In this document: in pieces, positions 33,156-41,458 of the stretch
Position numbering within the stretch: the first letter of the stretch is position 1
Layout: the number at the start of each line of letters is the position of its first letter
Assembly: GCF_007954505.1 (NCBI RefSeq)
Contig: NZ_CP042412.1
Span: 2,852,001-2,916,000, forward strand
Source: Microbacterium sp. CBA3102
Lineage (GTDB): Bacteria; Actinomycetota; Actinomycetes; Actinomycetales; Microbacteriaceae
Length of the DNA: 64,000 bases
Direction of reading: 5' to 3'
Program-made: the position numbers and the translations under genes
Notes under the pieces: generated by a model
The model's input: only the letters and a program-made list of their open reading frames with translations
Database searches by the model: none
What the model was told of the DNA's origin: nothing

Positions 33156-34070
33156 TCACGGTCCCGTGAGCGACGGTGTGTTGCCGTACACCTCTCGGTA
33201 GGCGGCACTGAACCGCGAGGAGTTGCTGAAGCCCCAGCGACGGGAGATCTCCGTGACGGAGCGACCGTTGCCCGCGTGGAGATCACGCCGGGCGCCGTCG
33301 AGGCGTGCGCGACGCAGCGCTTCCGCAGGAGTGATGTCGAGAGCCCGACGGAATGCGTACTGCAGGCCCCTCGTCGAGATGAACGACGCCGCGGCGACAT
33401 CGTCGATGGTGATCGCACGATGCGCGTTCTCGTCGATGTACGCGAGCGCCCTCCGGACGGCTGCCGGTGCCGCGGCGCGCTGGGCCGGGCGATCGAGATA
33501 CTCGGAGAACGTCGTCGGGAAGGTGGCGAGGGTCATCATCAGGACGTGTCGTTCGAGCTCGGCGATCAGGAGCGGCTCTGCGGCGTCGTCGTCGAGGACT
33601 CCCTCGACATAGGAGAAAGCCCTCTCCCAGCGCTGCGCGGCGACGGCGGAGGGGGGAGCGAATCCCGTGGTGCGCAGCTTTCGTCCGTCGACCCCCGTGA
33701 TCTGCGCAGCGCGGGTCTCCGCGGCGGCGCGATCGACGACGAACGCGCGGACTCGTGCAGCGCGATCCCATCTCGCCTCGACGCGGGTGCCGTCCGAGAT
33801 CCACGGTCGCCCCGGGTCGAGCGAGTGGCGAGCGGACCAGACTCTGGCGTCGGGTGCGTCGACACGGCACACCAGCAACTGGTCCTGCGGTTCGGCGAGG
33901 GAGTGGATCTGTGCGGCGAGTCGGTAGTTCACGACGGCGACGCTGTCGAGGGTTTCGGAATGCCAGTCGAAGCGGAAGTGGCGAGGGTCGGCGTTCTGCA
34001 GCGACGACGAGGGGACGAACTGGTGCCACGTGGACTCCACCTGTGCGATGTCGGTGGATGTGAACTGCAT
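33156..34070 (-). CDS. AraC-family transcription regulator
   Basis: This 304-residue regulator has an N-terminal sensor-like domain (about 1-190) of the AraC-binding-like type, with the conserved LLVCRVDAPDARVW. Two C-terminal helix-turn-helices are at about 225-300 (ITIDDVAAASFISTRGLQYAF and VTEISRRWGFSNSSRFSAAY). The ATG at 34070 follows GGAGCA; the open frame extends further up without a signal. The ligand and targets are unknown. It is divergent to the alpha/beta hydrolase, the nearest candidate target. Confidence 0.9.
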   Translation of the reverse strand: MQFTSTDIAQVESTWHQFVPSSSLQNADPRHFRFDWHSETLDSVAVVNYRLAAQIHSLAEPQDQLLVCRVDAPDARVWSARHSLDPGRPWISDGTRVEARWDRAARVRAFVVDRAAAETRAAQITGVDGRKLRTTGFAPPSAVAAQRWERAFSYVEGVLDDDAAEPLLIAELERHVLMMTLATFPTTFSEYLDRPAQRAAAPAAVRRALAYIDENAHRAITIDDVAAASFISTRGLQYAFRRALDITPAEALRRARLDGARRDLHAGNGRSVTEISRRWGFSNSSRFSAAYREVYGNTPSLTGP

Positions 34071-34191
34071 GGCCGTGCTCCTTGTTCCTCGCGCTGCGAT
34101 CCCACTCGGCAGCACATCACCAGGAGCGTATAGCACCGTGTCTGATCGTTTCCGGGTCGGGCAGACGCATGTCGGCTCGTAGACTCGGATC

Positions 34192-35091
34192 ATGACCGTG
34201 CCTTCCCCGTATGCAGACCGCCTGCGTCGCCTCCCCGTGCAGCGACACGAGGTCGAGGTGCGGGGTGCGATGACCGCGTACTGGGTGTACGGGCCCGAGG
34301 ATGCTGAGACCACCGTCATCGCCGTGCACGGCTTCCGCGGCGAGCACCACGGCCTCGAACCGGTGTTGGCCTACCTTCCCGAAGTGCGTGTGATCGCCCC
34401 TGACCTCCCCGGTTTCGGCGAGTCGGCACCGTTGCCCGGGCGGCGGCACGACCTGGACGAGTACGCCGGTTGGCTCACGGACTTCGCGTCCGCGGTGGCG
34501 CCGGGTGCCGTGATCCTCGGGCACTCGTTCGGTTCGATCGTGACGGCAGCGGCCGTCGCGCGAGGTCTGGGCACCCCACGGCTGATCCTGCTGAACCCGA
34601 TCGGTGCTCCGGCGCTGGAAGGCCCCAAAGGTCTGATGACGCGCCTTGCCGTGCTCTACTACGCGCTCGGTGCCCGTCTTCCGGAGCGGCTCGGAACCGC
34701 GCTGCTGCGCAACCGCGTCATCGTCCGGGTGATGAGCATCACGATGGCGAAGACGAAGGATCCCGCGCTGCGCCGGTTCATCCACGACCAGCACGACACC
34801 TACTTCTCGCGCTTCTCAGACCGCGACGTGCTGCGCGACGCCTTCGTCGCGAGCGTCTCGCACGACGTCCGGGAGTTCGCGCCCGAGATCGATGTCCCGA
34901 CCCTGCTCGTGGCTGCGGAGCGCGACGACATCACCCCGATCGAGGCCGAGCGGAAGCTGGCGAAGACCTTCCGGGATGCCGAATTGGTCGAGATCGCTCA
35001 CGTCGGCCATCTCATCCACTACGAGACGCCTGCCGAAGCGGCGGGTGCGGTGCGTCGCTTCCTCAGGATTCCCGTCGTGCGAGGCCGATGA
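34192..35091 (+). CDS. Alpha/beta hydrolase
   Basis: This 299-residue alpha/beta-fold hydrolase has the oxyanion region AVHGFRGEHHGLEP and the nucleophile elbow LGHSFGS (Ser112). The acid is probably in LVAAERDDITP and the catalytic His in IAHVGHLIHYETP. The substrate is unknown. The ATG is 6 bases after a TAGACT box (34180-34185), leaderless. Its last 29 bases overlap the end of the opposing Lrp/AsnC regulator gene. Confidence 0.93.
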   Translation: MTVPSPYADRLRRLPVQRHEVEVRGAMTAYWVYGPEDAETTVIAVHGFRGEHHGLEPVLAYLPEVRVIAPDLPGFGESAPLPGRRHDLDEYAGWLTDFASAVAPGAVILGHSFGSIVTAAAVARGLGTPRLILLNPIGAPALEGPKGLMTRLAVLYYALGARLPERLGTALLRNRVIVRVMSITMAKTKDPALRRFIHDQHDTYFSRFSDRDVLRDAFVASVSHDVREFAPEIDVPTLLVAAERDDITPIEAERKLAKTFRDAELVEIAHVGHLIHYETPAEAAGAVRRFLRIPVVRGR

Positions 35092-35536
35092 GGCCCGCGA
35101 CGCGGAACGGGATGACCTCGCCCATCGCGAGCGACGTCTCGGTGCGTTCCACCCCCTCGATCGACAGGATGCGGGCGTCGGTGTCGAAGAGATGGCGTGC
35201 ATCGCGGCATGCGACCCGCGCGAGCAGATCGATCGACCCGCTCAGTCCGTGCGCCTGGACGACCTCGGGGATCCGGGCCAGTTCGTTGATGATGCGGGGG
35301 AGTTCCGTTTGTCGCACGCCGATGCTGACGAACGCCTGAAGCGGGAAGCCCAGGACGTCGGGGGAGAAGGACCGCTCGTAGGAGAGGAAGATCCCGCTCT
35401 GCTCCAACCGCGCCATCCGCGCCTGGATCGTGTTGCGTGACAGCCCCAGATTCTCCGCCAACGCCACGATCGTCGTCCTCGGGTCGTCGGCGAGAGCAGC
35501 GAGGAGTTCGAGATCGATACGGTCCAGTCCTGGCAT
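35063..35536 (-). CDS. Lrp/AsnC-family regulator, likely of the bkd genes
   Basis: This 157-residue regulator has an N-terminal winged helix (MPGLDRIDLELLAALADD, with the recognition region ALAENLGLSRNTIQARMARL) and a C-terminal RAM ligand-binding domain. It is divergent from the E1 alpha gene of a branched-chain 2-oxoacid dehydrogenase, as BkdR is elsewhere, so its ligand is probably a branched-chain amino or keto acid. The ATG at 35536 is favoured by a TAAGGT box 8 bases upstream (35550-35545). The 3' end overlaps the alpha/beta hydrolase by 29 bp. Confidence 0.92.
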   Translation of the reverse strand: MPGLDRIDLELLAALADDPRTTIVALAENLGLSRNTIQARMARLEQSGIFLSYERSFSPDVLGFPLQAFVSIGVRQTELPRIINELARIPEVVQAHGLSGSIDLLARVACRDARHLFDTDARILSIEGVERTETSLAMGEVIPFRVAGLIGLARRES

Positions 35537-35571
35537 AGTGCCAAACCTTAGCAGCACAGCCCCGACGCAAA

Positions 35572-35609
35572 TTGAGCAACATGCTCAAGCGGGGTTCGAA
35601 TGCTTGAGC
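35572..35609. promoter_or_regulatory. TTGAGC operator cluster for the Lrp/AsnC regulator
   Basis: The perfect inverted repeat TTGAGCA-ACA-TGCTCAA occupies 35572-35588. It overlaps a second one, GCTCAAGC (35583-35590) with GCTTGAGC (35602-35609). So three TTGAGC half-sites lie in 38 bp between the regulator and the E1 alpha gene. This is the size and symmetry expected for Lrp-type binding. The TACTCT box at 35627-35632 lies just downstream. Confidence 0.65.
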
Positions 35610-35707
35610 GAGGTGTTCAGCAGACGTACTCTCGGACCATGCCGGTGATGACGCCGGCATCACCGCGCGGAGCCTCACGAGGGCCGCCGAGGACGAGGAG
35701 GACGATG

Positions 35708-36823
35708 ATGTCACCGCAGATCACCCCCATCGCAGACACCGCCCAGGACCTGGAGCTCTCCGAGCGCATCTTGGCCCCGGACGGAAGCCGTGTCTCGAAC
35801 CCTCGGTTGGACCCGTTCGTCTCGGACGTCGATGCCGAACAGCTGCGCTCCCTGCTCCGCGACATGGTCATCCTCCGCCGGATCGATGCCGAAGGCGTGG
35901 CGCTCCAGCGGCAGGGGCAGCTCGGTCTCTGGGCTCCCTGCCAAGGCCAGGAGGCCACGCAGATCGGTACTGCCCGGGCGATCGCGAAGGACGACTTCGT
36001 GTTCCCCAGCTACCGGGAGACCGGCGTCATCTACGCGCGCGGCGCAGAGCCCGGCGACTACGTGCGCATGTGGCGCGGTGAAGAGGGGGCAGCCTACGAC
36101 CCCGCTGCACTCGGCGTTGCTCCGTTGCAGATCATCATCGGCGCGCAGACGCTTCACGCGGTCGGTTACGCCCTGGGCATTCAGCACGACGGTGCCGACG
36201 AAGTCGCGGTGACGTACTTCGGAGACGGCGCGACCAGCCAGGGCGATGTGAACGAGGCGATGATCTTCGCCGCGTCCTACCAGGCACCGGTCGTCTTCGT
36301 CTGCCAGAACAACCACTGGGCCATCTCGGAGCCGGTTGCGGTGCAGTCCCAATATCCGATCGCCGGGCGGGCGCCGGGGTTCGGCATCCCCAGCGTCCGC
36401 GTCGACGGAAACGATGTCCTCGCCTGCATGGCGGCCATGCGCTGGGCGCTCGATCACGCGCGCTCCGGCAAGGGGCCGGCCTACATCGAGGCGGTCACGT
36501 ACCGCATGGGTCCGCACACGACGGCCGACGATCCGACGCGTTACCGCGACCAGGACGAACTCGAGTCGTGGCGCCGCCGCGATCCGATCGCGCGGCTGGA
36601 GGCACACCTGCGCGCCACCGGAGACCTGACGGACGAGGATCTCGCCGAGACTCAGGCGGCCGCCGACGTCATCGCGTCGGAGATGCGGGCGGCGTGCCTG
36701 AACATGGTGACGCGCCCGCCGCTGGCCGTGTTCGATGGGGTCTACGCCGATCCGCACACCGGGCTCGAGCGCCAGCGCGACGAGTACGCGGCGTACCTCG
36801 CGACCTTCGAAGGCGAGGTCTGA
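35708..36823 (+). CDS. bkdA: Branched-chain 2-oxoacid dehydrogenase E1, alpha subunit
   Basis: This 371-residue thiamine-diphosphate enzyme decarboxylates branched-chain 2-oxoacids together with E1 beta. The thiamine-binding motif is GDGATSQGDVNEAMIFAASY ending in the NNHWAIS region. The phosphorylation-loop-like segment YRMGPHTTADDPTRYRD is also present. AGGAGG lies 6 bases before the second of two tandem ATGs (35705, 35708). An alternative leaderless ATG at 35639, 6 bases after a TACTCT box, would add 23 Arg/Pro-rich residues. Assignment to branched-chain rather than pyruvate rests on the neighbouring leucine genes and regulator. Confidence 0.9.
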   Translation: MSPQITPIADTAQDLELSERILAPDGSRVSNPRLDPFVSDVDAEQLRSLLRDMVILRRIDAEGVALQRQGQLGLWAPCQGQEATQIGTARAIAKDDFVFPSYRETGVIYARGAEPGDYVRMWRGEEGAAYDPAALGVAPLQIIIGAQTLHAVGYALGIQHDGADEVAVTYFGDGATSQGDVNEAMIFAASYQAPVVFVCQNNHWAISEPVAVQSQYPIAGRAPGFGIPSVRVDGNDVLACMAAMRWALDHARSGKGPAYIEAVTYRMGPHTTADDPTRYRDQDELESWRRRDPIARLEAHLRATGDLTDEDLAETQAAADVIASEMRAACLNMVTRPPLAVFDGVYADPHTGLERQRDEYAAYLATFEGEV

Positions 36824-36825
36824 GC

Positions 36826-37836
36826 ATGACCGAACTCACGCTCGGAAAGGCCCTCGGCGCAGGACTCCGCCAGGCGATGCGCGACGACGACAAGGTCGTT
36901 CTCCTCGGCGAGGACATCGGCAAGCTCGGTGGGGTGTTCCGCATCACCGATGGGCTCCTGGACGAGTTCGGCGCCGCGCGCGTGATCGACACCCCGCTGG
37001 CGGAGTCCGGCATCGTCGGTACAGCGGTCGGGCTCGCATTCCGCGGCTACCGACCGGTGGTCGAGATCCAGTTCGACGGCTTCGTCTATCCGGCCTTCGA
37101 TCAGATCGTGGCGCAGGTCGCGAAGCTGCACTACCGCACGCAAGGGCGCGTCAAGATGCCCATCACCATCCGGATCCCGTGGGCTGGAGGCATCGGTGCG
37201 GCGGAGCATCACTCCGAGTCTCCGGAAGCGTACTTCGTCCACACCGCCGGATTGCGCGTGATCGCGGTCTCGAATCCCGAGGACGCGTACCGCAGCCTGC
37301 GGCAGGCGATCGCCTCGGATGATCCCGTGATCTTCTTCGAGCCGAAGCGGCTCTACCACCACAAGGGAGAGGTCGACCTCGACGCACCCCTCGCCGACGC
37401 ACCTCCGATGGGATTGGCGCGTGTCGTCCGCGCCGGCACGGACGCAACGCTCATCACGTACGGAGCCATGGTGTCGACCGCGCTCCAGGCTGCCGAGGCT
37501 GCGGAAGACGAGGGCATCTCCCTGGAAGTCATCGACCTGCGCTCGCTCTCGCCGGTCGATTACGACTCGGTCGCCGCCTCCGTACGGAAGACCGGACGAG
37601 TCGTCGTTGCACACGAGGCCTCCCGCGAGGCCGGCGTCGCGGCCGAGGTGATCGCCAGCATCACCGAGCGCTGCTTCGAATACCTCGAGTCGGCGCCGCT
37701 GCGCGTCACCGGACACGACATCCCGTATCCGCCGGCGAAGCTCGAGAAATACCACCTGCCCGACCTCGATCGCCTGCTCGACGCGGTCGATCGCGTGCTG
37801 GATCGGCCGAACAGCTTGACGGGAGCAGACGCATGA
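36826..37836 (+). CDS. bkdB: Branched-chain 2-oxoacid dehydrogenase E1, beta subunit
   Basis: This 336-residue transketolase-type subunit pairs with E1 alpha to form the active heterotetramer. Conserved stretches are VVLLGEDIGKLGGVFRITDG (with the catalytic-region Glu), EIQFDGFVYPAFDQIVAQVA and GAAEHHSESPEAYFVH. It starts 2 bp after the E1 alpha stop and overlaps the E2 gene by 4 bp, so the three are one operon. No E3 gene follows. Confidence 0.93.
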   Translation: MTELTLGKALGAGLRQAMRDDDKVVLLGEDIGKLGGVFRITDGLLDEFGAARVIDTPLAESGIVGTAVGLAFRGYRPVVEIQFDGFVYPAFDQIVAQVAKLHYRTQGRVKMPITIRIPWAGGIGAAEHHSESPEAYFVHTAGLRVIAVSNPEDAYRSLRQAIASDDPVIFFEPKRLYHHKGEVDLDAPLADAPPMGLARVVRAGTDATLITYGAMVSTALQAAEAAEDEGISLEVIDLRSLSPVDYDSVAASVRKTGRVVVAHEASREAGVAAEVIASITERCFEYLESAPLRVTGHDIPYPPAKLEKYHLPDLDRLLDAVDRVLDRPNSLTGADA

Positions 37837-39191
37837 ACGCCGAGTTCCGCCTTCCCGATCTCGGGGAAGGGCTCACCGAGGCCGAAGTGGTGTCCTGGCT
37901 GGTCTCTCCCGGCGACACGGTCACGCTCAACCAGACGCTTGCCGAGGTCGAGACCGCGAAAGCGATCGTGGAACTTCCCTCTCCCTATGCCGGAACGGTG
38001 GCGACGCTCCACGCCGAGGCCGGCGAGACCGTCGCCGTCGGAGCACCCCTGATCGACTTCGACGTGGTCGGCGACGAGAGCGGGCCGACTCCGGCCGCCG
38101 CATCGGGGGAGAAGGCCCAGCCCAACCTCGTCGGTTATGGAGCGGCACCCACGTCTGCGGGACGTCCAGCGCGACGTGCTCGGCGAGTCGGCGTCACCGC
38201 GACTGCGGTCGACACGGCGGTCCTCGAGGCGGCGCCGCATGATGCCACCTCGTCCGCCGCCGTCGAGGCCCCGATCGAGCGGCCGCGATCGACACCACCG
38301 GTGCGCGCCCATGCGAAACGTCTCGGGATCGATCTGGTGCTCGTCGCCGCCGAGGTGGGCGACCGCGTCGTCACCCGCGCGGACGTCGACGCCTATGCGG
38401 AGCGGGTCGGCGCCGTGGGGACAGGGGGCGAGGAAGACGCGGTGAGCGGATCGACCGTGCCGTCCAGTGCCGCAGCTCTCGGCGACGAACAGCGCGAGAC
38501 GCGCATCCCGATCCGCGGTGTGCGCAGACACACGGCTGCGGCGATGGTGCAGAGCGCGTTCACGGCGCCGCACGTCACCGTCTTCCACACGGTCGACGTG
38601 ACCGGGACGATGGAACTCCTCGCCCGTCTCCGCGAAGACCGTTCGCTCGCCGAGCACCGCATCGGCCCGCTGACCGTCGTGGCGAAGGCGGTCTGCCTCG
38701 CGCTGGGGCGCACTCCTGGTCTGAACTCCCGGTGGGATGAGGCTGCCGGCGAGATCGTCCAGCACAACTACGTGGACCTCGGGATCGCCGCCGCGACGGA
38801 TCGAGGCCTCATCGTCCCGATGATCAGGGACGCGGAACAGCTCACGCTGCTCGGCCTGGCGGATGCGGTGAAGTCGCTGGCCGAGGTCGCGCGCGCGGGA
38901 AAGACATCGCCCGCCGAGCTCGCGGGCGGCACGTTCTCGATCTCGAACATCGGCGTCTTCGGAGTCGATGCAGGCACTCCCATCCTTCCGCCGGGGCAGT
39001 CCGGGATCCTGGCGATCGGTGCTGTTCGGCGACAGCCATGGGAGCACCGCGGCGAGATCGCGCTTCGTGACCTCATGACGCTCAGCCTCTCGTTCGACCA
39101 CCGCTTGGTGGACGGCGCGGAAGGAGCGCGGTTCCTCAAGGACGTCGCCGACATCCTCGAGGAACCGGGAAGAGCGATGCTCCTCAGGTAG
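37833..39191 (+). CDS. bkdC: Branched-chain 2-oxoacid dehydrogenase E2, dihydrolipoamide acyltransferase
   Basis: This 452-residue E2 core has one lipoyl domain at 1-80 with lipoylated Lys43 (VETAKAIV). A linker and a peripheral-subunit-binding domain (about 150-190, VRAHAKRLGIDL) follow. The C-terminal catalytic acyltransferase domain has SFDHRLVDGAEGARFL (His and Asp of the active site). It moves the acyl group from E1 to CoA. The ATGA overlap couples it to E1 beta. Its 3' end overlaps the opposing tetR gene by 8 bp. Confidence 0.93.
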   Translation: MNAEFRLPDLGEGLTEAEVVSWLVSPGDTVTLNQTLAEVETAKAIVELPSPYAGTVATLHAEAGETVAVGAPLIDFDVVGDESGPTPAAASGEKAQPNLVGYGAAPTSAGRPARRARRVGVTATAVDTAVLEAAPHDATSSAAVEAPIERPRSTPPVRAHAKRLGIDLVLVAAEVGDRVVTRADVDAYAERVGAVGTGGEEDAVSGSTVPSSAAALGDEQRETRIPIRGVRRHTAAAMVQSAFTAPHVTVFHTVDVTGTMELLARLREDRSLAEHRIGPLTVVAKAVCLALGRTPGLNSRWDEAAGEIVQHNYVDLGIAAATDRGLIVPMIRDAEQLTLLGLADAVKSLAEVARAGKTSPAELAGGTFSISNIGVFGVDAGTPILPPGQSGILAIGAVRRQPWEHRGEIALRDLMTLSLSFDHRLVDGAEGARFLKDVADILEEPGRAMLLR

Positions 39192-39792
39192 TCGCGCGCA
39201 GAGCGGCCTCCGCCATCGCGACCAGCACGGTCGCGGTGGCGGAGCGCTGCCTGGCAGCGGCGCGCGTGCTGTGAGGGGTGGAGTTGATGAGTCCGAAACA
39301 CGCCTGGACACGGAGGCGCAGTTCGTCTTGGTCGACCCCGCCCTCGGCAGCCGCGTGCAACGGCGACAGCGCCGACATCCAGAGCTCGATGTAGGAGCGC
39401 TGCAATCGGCGGACATCGGCGCGGTCGGAGTCGCTCAGATAGGCCAGGTCACGATCCTGCACCTGGATGACCTCGGCGTTGCCCAGAGCGAAGTCGACGT
39501 GGAAGCGGATCAACGCGCGCATCCGCTCATCGGCGGTCGGAGCTTCCTCGGCGACGCGCTGACCCCCTCGGATGAGGTCTTCGCTGACCTTGACGAGCAC
39601 AGCGCCCAGCAGGGCTTGCTTCCCCGCGAAGTGGCGGTAGACGGCGGGACCGGAGACGCCGACGGCTGCGCCGATGTCCTCCAGGCTCACGCCGCTGTAC
39701 CCGCGCGCGGCGAAGAGTCGTGCGGCGGCGTGCAGGATCGCATCGGACCGTTCGGCCTTGGCGCGGTCTCGGGCGGTGACCGGGCTTGTCAT
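39184..39792 (-). CDS. TetR-family regulator of the acyl-CoA degradation genes
   Basis: This 202-residue repressor has an N-terminal helix-turn-helix at about 30-55 (SLEDIGAAVGVSGPAVYRHFA). The C-terminal ligand domain is larger than usual in length of helix 6 but of normal total size. It is divergent from the carboxylase/dehydrogenase operon and has a perfect half-site palindrome between them, so it likely represses that operon and responds to an acyl-CoA. LiuR/AtuR-like roles are an inference. Confidence 0.88.
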   Translation of the reverse strand: MTSPVTARDRAKAERSDAILHAAARLFAARGYSGVSLEDIGAAVGVSGPAVYRHFAGKQALLGAVLVKVSEDLIRGGQRVAEEAPTADERMRALIRFHVDFALGNAEVIQVQDRDLAYLSDSDRADVRRLQRSYIELWMSALSPLHAAAEGGVDQDELRLRVQACFGLINSTPHSTRAAARQRSATATVLVAMAEAALRATT

Positions 39793-39823
39793 CTCAGTTA
39801 ATCCTCGCTAACCTGAAGCAACG

Positions 39824-39841
39824 GGTTAGTGAACACTAACC
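39824..39841. promoter_or_regulatory. Palindromic operator for the TetR regulator
   Basis: GGTTAGTG-AA-CACTAACC is an 8-bp inverted repeat with a 2-bp spacer, located 32 bp from the tetR start and 63 bp before the carboxylase start. A weaker related dyad, GTTA (39797-39800) with TAAC (39809-39812), lies next to tetR. The placement suits control of both divergent transcripts. Confidence 0.7.
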
Positions 39842-39904
39842 GAAAGTGCATGCACCGCGCCAGGGCTCTCGCCCGCGCGGACGTGGGTCGAGGAGGACAT
39901 CACG

Positions 39905-41458
39905 ATGCCCGCAACTCAGGAGTCACTCGCGCGGGAGCTGCGAGAACGCCTCGCGACGGCCGCGCTCGGGGGACCGGAGGCGTCCCGAGAACGCCATGTC
40001 TCCCGGGGGAAGCTCCTCCCGCGCGACCGTGTCGCACGGGTCCTCGACGAAGGCAGCCCGTTCCTGGAGGTGGCCCCGCTCGCGGCCGACGGTCTGTACG
40101 GGGGAGAGGCCCCGGGAGCAGGTGTGATCGCCGGCATCGGTCTCGTCCACGGCCGTCACGTGATGGTCGTCTGCAACGACGCGACGGTGAAGGGAGGCAC
40201 CTACTTCCCCCTCACCGTCAAGAAGCACCTGCGGGCGCAGGAGATCGCGCTCGAGAACCGTCTGCCGTGCCTCTACCTGGTCGACTCGGGAGGGGCATTC
40301 CTGCCGAAGCAGGACGAGGTGTTCCCGGACCGGGAGCATTTCGGCCGGATCTTCTTCAACCAGGCGCGCATGTCCGCGGAAGGTATCCCGCAGCTCGCCG
40401 CCGTGCTCGGCTCCTGCACGGCGGGTGGCGCGTACGTGCCCGCGATGAGTGACGAGACGGTGATCGTGAAGGGGCAGGGCACCATCTTCCTCGGCGGGCC
40501 ACCGCTCGTGAAGGCCGCGATCGGCGAGGTCGTGACCGCGGAGGAGCTCGGCGGCGGTGAGTTGCACGCACGACGCAGCGGCGTGGTCGACCATCTCGCC
40601 GAAGACGATGAGCACGCACTCGAGATCCTTCGTGACATCGTCGCCACGCTTCCCCCGCCCGCAGCACCCGCGTGGGAAGTCGCCACCAGCCGCCCGCCGT
40701 CGGATCCATCCAGTCTCTACGACGCGGTTCCGGTCGATGTGAATGCCGCCTACGACGTGCACGAGGTCATCGCGCGGCTGGTCGACGGCGACACCTTCCT
40801 CGAGTTCAAGCCCGAGTACGGCACGACTCTGATCACCGGCTTCGCCCGACTCCACGGACATCCCGTCGGTGTCGTCGCGAACAACGGGGTGCTGTTCAGC
40901 GAGTCCGCGCTCAAGGGAGCGCACTTCATCGAGCTGTGCGACCAGCGCGGCATCCCTCTGCTCTTCCTGCAGAACATCACGGGATTCATGGTCGGTTCCG
41001 ATGCCGAGGCCGGTGGTATCGCCAAGGACGGCGCGAAGATGGTGACAGCTGTCGCGAGCACGAGGGTGCCGAAGCTCACGGTCATCATCGGCGGATCCTT
41101 CGGGGCAGGCAACTACTCGATGTGCGGACGGGCGTACTCACCCCGCTTCCTCTGGACCTGGCCGGCCAGCCGCATCTCCGTGATGGGCGGGACGCAAGCG
41201 GCTTCGGTTCTCGCCACCGTCAAGGAAGACCAGCTCTCTGCGCGCGGCGAGAGCTGGAGCAGTGCCGAGCGCGCCGCCTTCGAGTCGCCGATCCGCGAAC
41301 AGTATGAGCATCAGGGAGAGCCGTACTACGCGACTGCTCGACTGTGGGACGACGGCATCGTCGATCCCGCTCAGACCCGCGACCTTCTGGGCCTCGCCCT
41401 CGATGTCGTCGCCCGTAGTCCGCTGCCCGAACCGCGCTTCGGCGTCTTCCGGATGTGA
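39905..41458 (+). CDS. Acyl-CoA carboxylase beta subunit (methylcrotonyl-CoA type)
   Basis: This 517-residue carboxyltransferase has two crotonase-like halves with [19 protein letters not shown] and [19 protein letters not shown], the acyl-CoA and biotin sites. The first half also has [20 protein letters not shown]. Together with the alpha subunit it carboxylates the acyl-CoA; 3-methylcrotonyl-CoA is favoured by the leucine-gene context. GAGGAGG lies about 8 bases before the ATG. The stop overlaps the alpha subunit gene (GTGA). Confidence 0.92.
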   Translation: MPATQESLARELRERLATAALGGPEASRERHVSRGKLLPRDRVARVLDEGSPFLEVAPLAADGLYGGEAPGAGVIAGIGLVHGRHVMVVCNDATVKGGTYFPLTVKKHLRAQEIALENRLPCLYLVDSGGAFLPKQDEVFPDREHFGRIFFNQARMSAEGIPQLAAVLGSCTAGGAYVPAMSDETVIVKGQGTIFLGGPPLVKAAIGEVVTAEELGGGELHARRSGVVDHLAEDDEHALEILRDIVATLPPPAAPAWEVATSRPPSDPSSLYDAVPVDVNAAYDVHEVIARLVDGDTFLEFKPEYGTTLITGFARLHGHPVGVVANNGVLFSESALKGAHFIELCDQRGIPLLFLQNITGFMVGSDAEAGGIAKDGAKMVTAVASTRVPKLTVIIGGSFGAGNYSMCGRAYSPRFLWTWPASRISVMGGTQAASVLATVKEDQLSARGESWSSAERAAFESPIREQYEHQGEPYYATARLWDDGIVDPAQTRDLLGLALDVVARSPLPEPRFGVFRM

